Source: Brochothrix campestris
GTDB taxonomy: Bacteria > Bacillota > Bacilli > Lactobacillales > Listeriaceae
Direction: 5' to 3'
DNA: 64,000 nucleotides
Assembly: GCF_046058945.1 (NCBI RefSeq)
Contig: NZ_CP175511.1
Span: 682,001-746,000 of the forward strand
Shown here one piece after another: positions 17,174 to 25,328 of this stretch. The notes beneath the pieces are model-generated. The model was not told where the DNA came from, ran no database searches, and saw only the letters and a list, made by a program, of their open reading frames with translations. The first letter of the stretch is position 1, and each line of letters opens with the position of its first letter. The translations under genes and the position numbers were made by a program.

Positions 17174-18943
17174 ATGAATGATTTAATTAAACATAAACTC
17201 GAAATATTACCTGACTTCCCTGGTTGCTATTTAATGAAAGATAGTAATGGCACGATTATTTATGTCGGGAAAGCTAAAATTCTCAAAAATCGTGTGCGTT
17301 CTTACTTTACCGGTTCACACAATGGTAAAACACAACGATTGGTAGCGGATATTGTTGATTTTGAATACATCGTAACACGATCTGATGTTGAAGCGCTGTT
17401 ACTTGAAATTAATCTGATAAAAAAACATGACCCGAAATATAATATTATGTTAAAAGATGATAAGACCTATCCGTATCTTAAAATTACAAATGAACGTCAT
17501 CCACGTTTAATCATTACCCGTAAATTGTTAAATGATAAGGGGAAATATTTTGGTCCTTATCCAAATGTGAGTGCCGCTAACGAAACGAAAAAAATCTTGG
17601 ATAAACTATATCCACTCCGTAAATGTAAAGCGATTCCGGGGCGTCCCTGTTTGTATTATCATTTAGGACAATGCTTAGGCCCCTGTGTGAATAGCGTATC
17701 GGAAGCGACCTACAATGATATGATTGTTAAGATTGCCCAATTTTTAAACGGAGGTCACCAAAAGGTGGTCAAACAATTACAATTGAAAATGCAGGCAGCT
17801 GCTGAAAGATTGGAGTTTGAAAAGGCTGCCGAGTACCGTGACCAGATTGAAAGTATCGAATTGACGATTCAAAAACAAACGATGACGAGCAATGATTTCA
17901 CAGACCGGGATGTATTTGGTTATGCGGTTGATAAAGGGTGGATGTGTGTGCAAGTGTTTTTTGTGCGACAAGGCAAGTTAATCGAACGTGACGTATCGTT
18001 GTTCCCGATTCATGATGAAGCGGCTGATGAATTTACTTCCTATATTGCGCAATTTTATAAACGGATGAATCATTTAGTGCCACAAGAAATTTTTTTGCCG
18101 GACTCAGTTGATAATCACTTAATTGAGGAATTATTAGAAGTGCCTTGTTTAGTACCTCAACGAGGGAGCAAAAAAGATTTGACGATTTTAGCTCATAAAA
18201 ATGCAAGCATAGCCTTACAACAGAAATTCTCACTGATTGCCCGCAATGATGAGCGCACAATCGGTGCGGCGGAGCAACTTGGCGAAGCGCTAGCAATTCC
18301 AGTGCCACGTCTGATTGAAGCCTTCGATAATTCAAACATTCAAGGTGTCGATGCGGTTTCAGCGATGGTGTGTTTTGAAGATGGAAAACCTTCGCGTTCT
18401 AAATACCGTAAATATAAAATTAAAACGGTGACAGGTCCTGATGATTATGCAACGATGCAAGAAGTGATTCGTCGCCGTTATTGGCGCGTGTTAAAAGAGC
18501 AACTTCCAATGCCAGATCTCATCTTAATCGATGGTGGGAAAGGCCAGGTTGATATCGCAAAAGATGTTTTAAGCAATGAATTAGGCATTGATGTACCAGT
18601 GGCTGGTATGGCGAAAGATGCGAAACATAACACGAGCTACCTCGTATTTGGTGATCCGCTAGACGCCTTGTACTTAGATCCACGATCAGAAGCCTTCTAT
18701 CTACTGCAACGTATTCAGGATGAGGTGCATCGTTTTGCGATTACCTTTCATCGTCAAGTGCATAGCAAAACGAGTTTTAGTTCGAAATTGGATGGGATTG
18801 AAGGTGTTGGACCGAAACGTAAACAAAAGCTGTTAAAACACTTCGGTTCCATTAAAAAAATGAGTGAGGCACCGCTATCTGAGTATACTAAAATTGGTAT
18901 TCCGCAGGTGATTGCTGAACGCATACTAGAAAAATTAAAGTGA
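17174..18943 (+). CDS. uvrC: UvrABC excinuclease subunit C
   Basis: Makes both incisions in nucleotide excision repair after UvrAB finds the lesion. The 589 residues show the GIY-YIG nuclease near the N-terminus (GCYLMKDSNGTIIYVGKAKILKNRVRSYF), the UVR motif that binds UvrB near residue 205 (LEFEKAAEYRDQIESIE), the RNase H-like second nuclease (AFDNSNIQGVDAVSAMVCFEDGKPSRSKYRKYKI, LILIDGGKGQV) and the C-terminal helix-hairpin-helix pair (LDGIEGVGPKRKQKLLKHFGS). Full length. In Listeria uvrC is followed directly by lysC; here a repeat, an IS relic and the arg operon lie between. Confidence 0.97.
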   Translation: MNDLIKHKLEILPDFPGCYLMKDSNGTIIYVGKAKILKNRVRSYFTGSHNGKTQRLVADIVDFEYIVTRSDVEALLLEINLIKKHDPKYNIMLKDDKTYPYLKITNERHPRLIITRKLLNDKGKYFGPYPNVSAANETKKILDKLYPLRKCKAIPGRPCLYYHLGQCLGPCVNSVSEATYNDMIVKIAQFLNGGHQKVVKQLQLKMQAAAERLEFEKAAEYRDQIESIELTIQKQTMTSNDFTDRDVFGYAVDKGWMCVQVFFVRQGKLIERDVSLFPIHDEAADEFTSYIAQFYKRMNHLVPQEIFLPDSVDNHLIEELLEVPCLVPQRGSKKDLTILAHKNASIALQQKFSLIARNDERTIGAAEQLGEALAIPVPRLIEAFDNSNIQGVDAVSAMVCFEDGKPSRSKYRKYKIKTVTGPDDYATMQEVIRRRYWRVLKEQLPMPDLILIDGGKGQVDIAKDVLSNELGIDVPVAGMAKDAKHNTSYLVFGDPLDALYLDPRSEAFYLLQRIQDEVHRFAITFHRQVHSKTSFSSKLDGIEGVGPKRKQKLLKHFGSIKKMSEAPLSEYTKIGIPQVIAERILEKLK

Positions 18944-19051
18944 AATCACCCAAGTTTAGGATTTAAATACTAGAGGATATAACAACGTTTCTATTCAGTC
19001 TTATCATCTCGTAGACAAAGTCACTTGAACGAACGTTCAAAGTAAAACCGG
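18944..19051 (+). repeat. Terminator-associated repeat R4, left part
   Basis: Starts in the uvrC 3' flank with GAAATCACCCAAGTTTAGGA, matched in reverse at about 2850-2880 of R1. It continues through AGAGGATATAACAACGTTTC and TATTCAGTCTTATCATCTCG to ACAAAGTCACTTGAACGAAC. The element is interrupted at 19052-19059 by the ISL3 insertion and resumes at 20637. Confidence 0.8.
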
Positions 19052-19059
19052 TTTAATTC
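19052..19059. repeat. 8-bp target-site duplication of the ISL3 insertion (left copy)
   Basis: TTTAATTC here and at 20629-20636; length 8 is the usual duplication for the ISL3 family. Confidence 0.85.
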
Positions 19060-19113
19060 GGCTCTATGTCAAATAGTGTTGTTATTCAAAATTTAGTAAA
19101 ATAAGTCATTTTT

Positions 19114-19144
19114 GCAGCTACCTTTTTTGGTAGCTGCTTTTTTT
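19114..19144 (+). terminator. Terminator-like hairpin inside the ISL3 relic
   Basis: Perfect 9-bp stem GCAGCTACC/GGTAGCTGC with a T6 loop and T run. Confidence 0.7.
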
Positions 19145-19158
19145 GTAGTCATTCCTAA

Positions 19159-19251
19159 TGTGAAGGACGCTTTCTGCGGGTGACGCTTCATCCTCCGCGC
19201 TCCGCTGTGGGGTATTCAGCTGCCACTTTTCCCGCTAGAGTCGCCTTCACA
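19159..19251. repeat. GC-rich 93-bp patch with 8-bp inverted ends
   Basis: Bounded by TGTGAAGG and CCTTCACA. It is clearly richer in G and C than all surroundings (for example TCATCCTCCGCGCTCCGCTG). It resembles the small GC-rich intergenic repeats common in Bacillales genomes (gaaggcgactctagcggga on the minus strand), recalled from general familiarity, not from a search. It lies inside the ISL3 relic, between the transposase stop and the left end. Confidence 0.5.
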
Positions 19252-19320
19252 AACGTCATGACGCTGCACGTTTATTATTGAGGTTTTCGCGTATTAAAAG
19301 ACAGTAAAAGAGTCAATTAA

Positions 19321-20503
19321 TTACGAGTTGGGAGCGATGCGTTTATGATTGAATCCGAGTAGAATCCTGTTTCTGAAATTTGAAAAGTTACGGTAACCAA
19401 ACGAAATCCGTTTAATCACTTTTATTTTGTTATTGATCCCTCCTAAATGCCCGTTGGAATCCTTGTATTTAAAGCTATTTTCGATTGCAAGTAAATGCTT
19501 GTTTAATATTTTTAAACTGCGTTTCAGTTGTGAAGAAACGAAAGGTTTTTTAGTCTGAATCAGTGATTGGTAAGCAGGGAAATTTTTGTGTTGTAGCGCA
19601 ATCAGTAATTGCTGTGCTAGTTCGTACGTTTCTTTGAATTCAACATCCAGTGTCATAAAGTAATCGATGATTCCTCTCGAACTTTTTTGTCCGTTAAATA
19701 AACGATGATAGCGATAATCAAAATCGCTTAAGTCTGTTTTGTTTTTGAGAAGTAATTTCCAATACGCTTTGAGTTTACGATAAATCTTTTTATCTTCTGA
19801 GTTTGAAGTATCATAACGGTTCATGAGTTTAATACGTGTTTGATTAAGGGAGCGTGTTACTAATTGGGACAAATGAAAACGATCGATGATGCAATCTTCT
19901 AGATGGGAGGATATCAATGATTTCATATTTTTTCGCATCAGTGCAAATAAAACGCATCTGACTATCAGCACTCTTTACCGATTTGAATTCATCCATTGAA
20001 AGATGTAGTGGAAGCCTTTGATAGTTCGGTTTGAATTGAGGAGACCATTGGTGTAAAGCACGATTAACAGTAGTTGTTGAAACACTCTGTCTAAAAGCGA
20101 TATCTTTTTCAGAAGTAATAAACTGTCCTTCGGCAGCTAGTGTTTGGATGACACGTTTGGAGATAAAACAATTTCGTTTTACCATCGAAGTTGAAGCGAT
20201 AAAGGTTGTTTTACATCCTTTACATAAGAAGCGTTGCTTCTTTAAAAAGAGATAGGTTGGAAGGTTATTGGTTTTAAGGAGTGTGATACGTGATAGTTTA
20301 GTTCCGTGTTTAATGAGTTTAACTGTTTTATTATTGAAGCCGCAATTCGCACACCGTGAGGGTGTGTAAGAGAGTGTGCCAAAATAACAAGTGCTTAAAA
20401 CACCTTTAATTAACTGAGTTAAACACCATGTTTTTGGAAAAGAAATAGTTTCATCTGTAATTCCAGAGGAATTCGCGATATTATTAAAAGTGATAGCTGA
20501 TAT
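19321..20503 (-). pseudogene. ISL3-family transposase, broken by internal deletion and start loss
   Basis: Read from 20503 downward the frame gives the ISL3 N-terminus (FPKTWCLTQLIKG, LSYTPSRCANCGF), the second zinc pair (KKQRFLCKGCKTTF), the helix-turn-helix (TSEKDIAFRQSVSTTTVNRAL) and the first catalytic Asp (LHLSMDEFKSV). After DILPSRR, near 19870-19890, the frame shifts directly to CIIDRFHLSQLV. The usual segment of roughly 40 residues, with the ID(M/P)-type region before DRFH, is missing, so this is a frameshifting internal deletion. The expected ATG is ATA at 20501-20503, behind a good AAGGGGG site. The C-terminal part (RISFGYRNFSNFRNRILL) matches ISL3 ends. Confidence 0.88.
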
Positions 20504-20628
20504 TGTCGAATCCCCCTTATAAATTTTTTGTGGTGACTTAATATTATAGGGATTTTGAAAATGTTGCTATTTTTTTGCGAAAAAATAGGCATCAGTGAAA
20601 ATTCACCAACACCATAAATTATAGAACC

Positions 20629-20636
20629 TTTAATTC
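20629..20636. repeat. 8-bp target-site duplication of the ISL3 insertion (right copy)
   Basis: TTTAATTC, identical to 19052-19059. Confidence 0.85.
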
Positions 20637-20654
20637 GACTTTGTCTACAACCTG
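20637..20654 (+). repeat. Terminator-associated repeat R4, right end
   Basis: GACTTTGTCTACAACCTG is the right end of the family (compare 50714-50731). Removing the IS and one TTTAATTC joins it to the left part at 19059. It abuts the terminator at 20655. Confidence 0.85.
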
Positions 20655-20680
20655 AAACGACGGTATCCCGTCGTTTTTTT
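20655..20680 (+). terminator. Terminator at the right end of R4
   Basis: Stem AAACGACGG/CCGTCGTTT, loop TATC, T run. Before the IS insertion it would have served uvrC. Confidence 0.85.
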
Positions 20681-20688
20681 ACAACAAA

Positions 20689-20733
20689 TGTATAAATATA
20701 CGTATTGACTTTATATTTATACATGTTTATAAT
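20689..20733 (+). promoter_or_regulatory. argC promoter with palindromic ArgR-type operator
   Basis: TTGACT (20705-20710), 17 bp spacer, TATAAT (20728-20733). Two 12-bp arms, TGTATAAATATA (20689-20700) and TATATTTATACA (20712-20723), are perfect inverted repeats on either side of the -35. Their AT-rich TNTATAAATAT form resembles ARG boxes, so binding by an ArgR/AhrC repressor would block RNA polymerase. The repressor gene is not in the window. Confidence 0.75.
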
Positions 20734-20761
20734 AAGCTTATAATAATAAAGGGGGCCTTTT

Positions 20762-21784
20762 ATGAAAGTTTCTATCGTTGGAGCAACGGGTTATAGCGGT
20801 TTAGAATTACTTCGTCTCGTCAGTCAACACCCCAACTTAGAACTGATTTCATTGCATAGTTTAACAGGGAAAGGTGAGTTGTTATCGGAGACGTTTCCGT
20901 TAGTTAAAGAGACGGGTTATGATTTAATCGTAGAACCAGTTGATGCTGTACGTATTTCAGCAATTGCTGAAATCGTCTTTTTAGCGACACCGGCAGGGAT
21001 TGCAAAAGACTTAATTCCATTATTGAGCTCATCGCTACAAATTATTGATTTATCAGGCGACTTTCGGTTAGAAAAGAGTGAAAATTATGACAATTGGTAT
21101 GGGCAGTCAGCGGCGGCGCAAGCTCTACGTGATGAGGCCATTTACGGCCTCAGTGAGTGGGAGCAGACCGCTTTGATGGGGGCACGCTTAATTGCTAATC
21201 CAGGCTGTTATGCCACCGCGATTCTATTAGCTCTAATGCCCTTATTTGAGAAGTTAGCGATGGGAGACGTCATTATCGATGCAAAATCGGGTGTTTCAGG
21301 TGCGGGGAAGGGCTTATCGCCAGCAACCCATTTTATGCAAACCCATGATAATTTACAAGCCTACAAAATCAATCGTCATCAACACATTCCTGAAATCGAG
21401 CAACAGCTTAGCAAAGTGACTGAGAGTGTCGCACCGATTACACTCACAACGCAGTTGCTACCAATTGCCCGAGGTTTGATGGCAACCATTTATTTTGAAA
21501 CGTCCGCCACCAATCAGCAACTGTCCGCCATTTTCGCAACGGCTTATCAGCAAGCACCCTTTGTACGCATATTTGCTGAACAGCTGCCGACGATACAACA
21601 AGTCATTGGCAGTAATTATTGCGATATTGGCTGGCATAAAGATGAGCGAACAGGTCGTGTGACACTCATATCAGTCATTGATAATTTAGTGAAAGGGGCG
21701 GCCGGACAGGCGATTCAAAACGTTAACATCAGTCAAGGTTGGGAGCAAACCTTAGGGTTACCACTCTTGCCAATCTTAATTTAG
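20762..21784 (+). CDS. argC: N-acetyl-gamma-glutamyl-phosphate reductase
   Basis: Third step of arginine synthesis: NADPH reduction of N-acetylglutamyl phosphate to the semialdehyde. The 340 residues have the N-terminal Rossmann motif VSIVGATGYSGLELLRL and the active-site cysteine in IANPGCYATAILL, followed by DAKSGVSGAGKGLSP and the catalytic-histidine region QAYKINRHQHIPEIEQ. Complete. It is the first gene of argCJBD, behind a promoter with a palindromic operator; the ribosome site is AAAGGGGG. The arg operon lies between uvrC and lysC, which are neighbours in Listeria, so it is an insertion or a relic of an older order. Confidence 0.96.
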   Translation: MKVSIVGATGYSGLELLRLVSQHPNLELISLHSLTGKGELLSETFPLVKETGYDLIVEPVDAVRISAIAEIVFLATPAGIAKDLIPLLSSSLQIIDLSGDFRLEKSENYDNWYGQSAAAQALRDEAIYGLSEWEQTALMGARLIANPGCYATAILLALMPLFEKLAMGDVIIDAKSGVSGAGKGLSPATHFMQTHDNLQAYKINRHQHIPEIEQQLSKVTESVAPITLTTQLLPIARGLMATIYFETSATNQQLSAIFATAYQQAPFVRIFAEQLPTIQQVIGSNYCDIGWHKDERTGRVTLISVIDNLVKGAAGQAIQNVNISQGWEQTLGLPLLPILI

Positions 21785-21798
21785 AGGGAGTTAAAATA

Positions 21799-23001
21799 AT
21801 GCAAATACGACATGAGGGACACATAGCCACACCGCTTGGTTTTTATACAGATGGGTTACATGCAGGGTTAAAACGCTTTAAAAAAGATATTGGACTCATC
21901 TATTCGGATGTACCGGCGCAAACAGCTGCGGTGTATACGCAAAATTATTTTAAGGGAGCTCCAATTACCGTGACACAAGCGAGTTTGGCAACCTCCTCCT
22001 TGACACAAGCCTTGATTGTAAACAGTGGCAATGCCAATACTTGTACAGGGAAAAAAGGCATCGCTGACGCTTATGCGATGCGTGCGGCAACGGCGGCAAA
22101 ATTACAGCTGCCTGTTGATTATGTGACGGTGGCTTCAACAGGTGTCATTGGTGTGCCACTCAATTTACCACGCGTACTCGATGGGATTGCACAGTTGGAT
22201 GAAACACAGAGTAATGGTCATGGCTTTCAAGAAGCCATCTTGACGACTGATAAGGCGGTTAAGTCAGTTTGTGTCACGATTGAACTCGATGGTCAAACAG
22301 TGACAGTCGCAGGTGTAGCCAAGGGCAGTGGCATGATTAATCCTAATATGGCAACCTTGCTCGGATTTATTACAACAGATGCTGCCATTGAAGGTGTCTA
22401 TTTAGATAAATTATTACGCCAGACAATTGAGCGGTCATTTAATCAAATTACGATTGATGGCGATACCTCAACAAATGATATGGTATTGGTGATGGCAAAT
22501 GGTCGGGCTGGCAATGATATACTTTGTGCGAACCATCCTCAAATACTGCAATTTAAAGCCGCTTTAATGTATGTGTGCGAACAGTTATCAAAAAAGGTAG
22601 CAGCTGATGGCGAAGGGGCGACTAAACTGATTGAAGTGAATGTGACGGGAGCTCTTCAACAAACTGATGCGCGTTTAATTGCCAAAAAAGTCGTTGGTTC
22701 TAACTTAGTGAAGGCTGCCTTCTTTGGTGAAGATGGCAACTGGGGACGGATTATTGATGCAATCGGATACGCCGGAGTACCGATTAATCCTGACACAGTC
22801 GATATTGCCATCTCGGGTGTAACGGTACTAAAGAACAGCGAACCAGTAATAATTGATGAGGCTCGTGACTTAACACCCGTGTTAAAAGCGCATGATATTA
22901 CGATTGCGGTTGAGCTCCATTTGGGCAATGAAGCAGGGACTGCCTGGGGCTGCGATTTAAGTTACGAGTACGTCAAAATTAATGCGGCCTACCGCACATA
23001 G
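21799..23001 (+). CDS. argJ: Bifunctional ornithine acetyltransferase / N-acetylglutamate synthase
   Basis: Recycles the acetyl group from N-acetylornithine to glutamate and, in the bifunctional form, also acetylates glutamate with acetyl-CoA. The precursor cuts itself into alpha and beta chains at the threonine in KGSGMINPNMATLLGF (about residue 190). Other family motifs are NSGNANTCTG, DGDTSTNDM and FGEDGNWGRI. From the ATG at 21799 (after GAGGGAG) it is 400 residues. An upstream in-frame start overlapping argC lacks a ribosome site. No separate argA or argE is visible, which fits the cyclic pathway. Confidence 0.95.
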   Translation: MQIRHEGHIATPLGFYTDGLHAGLKRFKKDIGLIYSDVPAQTAAVYTQNYFKGAPITVTQASLATSSLTQALIVNSGNANTCTGKKGIADAYAMRAATAAKLQLPVDYVTVASTGVIGVPLNLPRVLDGIAQLDETQSNGHGFQEAILTTDKAVKSVCVTIELDGQTVTVAGVAKGSGMINPNMATLLGFITTDAAIEGVYLDKLLRQTIERSFNQITIDGDTSTNDMVLVMANGRAGNDILCANHPQILQFKAALMYVCEQLSKKVAADGEGATKLIEVNVTGALQQTDARLIAKKVVGSNLVKAAFFGEDGNWGRIIDAIGYAGVPINPDTVDIAISGVTVLKNSEPVIIDEARDLTPVLKAHDITIAVELHLGNEAGTAWGCDLSYEYVKINAAYRT

Positions 23002-23011
23002 GGGGGATAAG

Positions 23012-23764
23012 ATGAGTGAAACAATCGTTATTAAACTAGGAGGCAATGCCTTAAGTACCATCGAACCGGCTTTTTTTAAACAGATTAAAGACTGGCAAAC
23101 AGCAGGGAAGCGTCTAGTCTTTGTACATGGTGGTGGGCCACAAATTGACACCTTACTTGAGAAACTACACATTGGGATTGAAAAGAAACAGGGATTACGC
23201 GTAACCAGTCGTGAAGTACTCGATGTCGCCACGATGGTTTTAGCGGGGAAAATCAATACGGAAATGGTGCTGCAGTTTGCTGCTAAAGGCTTTCAGTCCA
23301 TCGGCCTCAATGGCAGTGATAATTTACTGTTGAAAGTAAGGCCGATTCATGATCAGATGTTAGGCTATGTTGGTACAGTGGAACATGTTAATGTTGCCTT
23401 TTTGAAGATGTTACTCGATCATCACTTAACACCAGTTATTGCTCCGCTAGGCGTGGATGCAAACTTCCAACTGTATAATGTGAACGCCGATATTGCCGCC
23501 TGTCATATTGCGGGTGCTCTTCAAGCCGAACAGCTCATCTTATTGACCGACGTACCAGGTGTGTTTGCTAATCAGCGGATTATTAAAGAATCGTTGCCAC
23601 AGTTAATGCTTGATTACATTGATCGTGGTGTCATTATCGGGGGAATGATTCCGAAGGTGAAAGGCGCAATTGCCGCAGTTAATCGCGGCGTTAAACGGGT
23701 CCACATTACCGATAGGATTCAGGTGAGCGGTACTGCAATTACGAAGGAGGCGGTGCTGCAATGA
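23012..23764 (+). CDS. argB: Acetylglutamate kinase
   Basis: Second step of arginine synthesis: ATP-dependent phosphorylation of N-acetylglutamate. From the ATG at 23012, behind GGGGGGATAAG, it is 250 residues of the amino-acid kinase fold: VIKLGGNAL (phosphate loop), FVHGGGPQIDTLL, GLNGSDNLLLK, NVNADIAACHIAGAL and GGMIPKVKGA (active-site Lys). It lacks the extra N-terminal helix of arginine-inhibited hexameric enzymes, so feedback inhibition may be weak (inference). It overlaps argD by 4 bp (ATGA), showing translational coupling. Confidence 0.95.
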   Translation: MSETIVIKLGGNALSTIEPAFFKQIKDWQTAGKRLVFVHGGGPQIDTLLEKLHIGIEKKQGLRVTSREVLDVATMVLAGKINTEMVLQFAAKGFQSIGLNGSDNLLLKVRPIHDQMLGYVGTVEHVNVAFLKMLLDHHLTPVIAPLGVDANFQLYNVNADIAACHIAGALQAEQLILLTDVPGVFANQRIIKESLPQLMLDYIDRGVIIGGMIPKVKGAIAAVNRGVKRVHITDRIQVSGTAITKEAVLQ

Positions 23765-24927
23765 CACGCTTGATGAATAATTATGGGCGTCTCCCATTGG
23801 TGATTACAACTGCTGCTGGATCGTATGTTACAGATGAGCAAGCACGGCGTTATTTGGACTTTACTTCTGGAATTGCCGTCTGTAATTTAGGTCATCGGCC
23901 GGCAGCGGTCGAGGAGGCCGTTCAAGCTCAATTACAACAAGTATGGCACACATCTAACCTGTTTGAAAACCGTTTGCAAGAAAAGGTGGCAGCTTCACTT
24001 GTCGTGGGCATCGGTGCACCAGGAAAGGTCTTTTTTTGTAATTCAGGGACAGAGGCGAATGAAGCAGCGATTAAGCTTGCGCGTAAATATACCGGAAAAG
24101 AGACCATTGTCAGTTTTGAACAATCGTTTCACGGACGAACATACGGGGCAATGGCAGCCACAGGACAAGCTAAAATCCATAACGGTTTTGGTCGCTTGTT
24201 AGCAGGGTTTGATTATTTACCGTTTAACGACAGTGCTGCTCTCATTGAAAAATTAACAACCGATGATGCAATCGCCGCTGTAATGCTCGAACTCGTTCAA
24301 GGGGAAGGTGGTGTTTATCCAGCTGATAGTACCTTTATTGATACACTCGTACAGCTTTGCACTGCCAAAAAGATTTTAATTATCGTCGATGAAGTTCAAA
24401 CCGGTTTTGGTCGTACGGGCGAGCTCTTTGCTACACAGCAGTATCAGTTTGTGCCTGATATTATGACCTTAGCGAAGGGATTGGCAAACGGAATCCCTGC
24501 AGGGGCAGTATTTGCTAAACCAGCAGTCGCATCCGCCTTTACACCGGGCACGCACGGGTCAACTTTTGGGGGGAATTATTTGGCAATGGCCGCAGCAGAG
24601 GCAGTGCTAACAACGTTAACGACCACTGGTTTTATGGCAGAAGTGCGACAAAAAAGTGCTTATTTTATGGCACAATTAAGAGAAATCGCAAATGCTAGCC
24701 CGCTCATTACCGCTGTTCGTGGTCGAGGTTTTTTAATCGGACTTGAATGTAACCAAGTCGTGGCACCACTCATAGAAGCGTGTCGTGCAGCGGGGTTACT
24801 CCTATTGAGTGCGGGAGCAACAGTGATTCGTCTGTTGCCACCAATCACCGCGAGCTACCGTGAACTCAATGAGGCACTTGCACTTTTAACCGTGGTATTT
24901 GAGCAGTCGCCACCGCTTATTAAATAA
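23761..24927 (+). CDS. argD: Acetylornithine aminotransferase
   Basis: PLP-dependent class III aminotransferase that makes N-acetylornithine from the semialdehyde and glutamate. The 388 residues include the cofactor-binding FCNSGTEANEAAIKLARK, QSFHGRTYGAMAATG, the acidic VDEVQTGFGRTGELFA and the PLP lysine in TLAKGLANGIPAGA. Complete. It is the last gene of argCJBD; argF, argG, argH and carAB are not nearby. The next feature is the lysine riboswitch of lysC, with no clear arg terminator between, so arg transcripts may read into the leader. Confidence 0.94.
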   Translation: MTRLMNNYGRLPLVITTAAGSYVTDEQARRYLDFTSGIAVCNLGHRPAAVEEAVQAQLQQVWHTSNLFENRLQEKVAASLVVGIGAPGKVFFCNSGTEANEAAIKLARKYTGKETIVSFEQSFHGRTYGAMAATGQAKIHNGFGRLLAGFDYLPFNDSAALIEKLTTDDAIAAVMLELVQGEGGVYPADSTFIDTLVQLCTAKKILIIVDEVQTGFGRTGELFATQQYQFVPDIMTLAKGLANGIPAGAVFAKPAVASAFTPGTHGSTFGGNYLAMAAAEAVLTTLTTTGFMAEVRQKSAYFMAQLREIANASPLITAVRGRGFLIGLECNQVVAPLIEACRAAGLLLLSAGATVIRLLPPITASYRELNEALALLTVVFEQSPPLIK

Positions 24928-25009
24928 AATGAAGAATTTTCAGAATAATTAATCAGAAGAGGTTGCGGTGTAGTTCAAGATAAGCTACAATAAGTACAAT
25001 AGTTAAATA

Positions 25010-25268
25010 GAATGTGAATAGAGGCGCGAGAGCTAAGAGTAAAATGTGGGATGTGTTACGAACACAGTTGAACACGTTTGAAAGGGGTGATCGCCGAAGT
25101 GGGGGCTGTGTCGTAGCGAACCTGCTGGTGTGTTGTAAAAGATATAACACATTGTCAAGGAGTCTTGGAGGGCTATTCTCATTGGAAACATACAAACCAT
25201 TCGTTTGGAACGTTGTCACTTTGAGAAGATAAGCAGAGGCTTATGCTTAAAGTGGTGACGTTTTTTTT
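25010..25268 (+). promoter_or_regulatory. Lysine riboswitch (L box) with terminator, upstream of lysC
   Basis: Conserved lysine-aptamer pieces are in order: GAGGCGCGAG (about 25020), AAGGGGTGATCGCCGAAGT (25082-25100, the most diagnostic), CTGCTGG and GTCAAGGAGTC further on. A long terminator follows at 25210-25268, with stem CGTTGTCACTTTGAGAAGAT pairing with GCTTAAAGTGGTGACG and eight T residues. Lysine binding should favour the terminator and switch off aspartokinase. Confidence 0.93.
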
Positions 25269-25328
25269 AAAAGAGGACACCGGACGACTATTCATTTAGC
25301 TAAATTAAGTCATAGGAGAGTGTTACGC

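Larger units (their letters stand above)
19060..20628 (-). mobile_element. Decayed ISL3-family insertion sequence
   Basis: Terminal inverted repeats GGCTCTATGTCAAATAGTGT (from 19060) and, on the other strand, GGTTCTATAATTTATGGTGT (from 20628) agree at 15 of 22 positions and have the look of ISL3-type ends. An 8-bp duplication TTTAATTC flanks the element. It contains a broken ISL3 transposase, a hairpin with T run at 19114-19144 and a GC-rich patch at 19159-19251. It is inserted in repeat R4 behind uvrC. Total length 1569 bp. Not expected to move by itself because the transposase is broken. Confidence 0.88.

Noticed and set aside
20419..20724. 101-residue minus-strand reading frame before argC
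   Set aside because: It overlaps the arg promoter, the R4 terminator and the IS end, in a different frame from the transposase.
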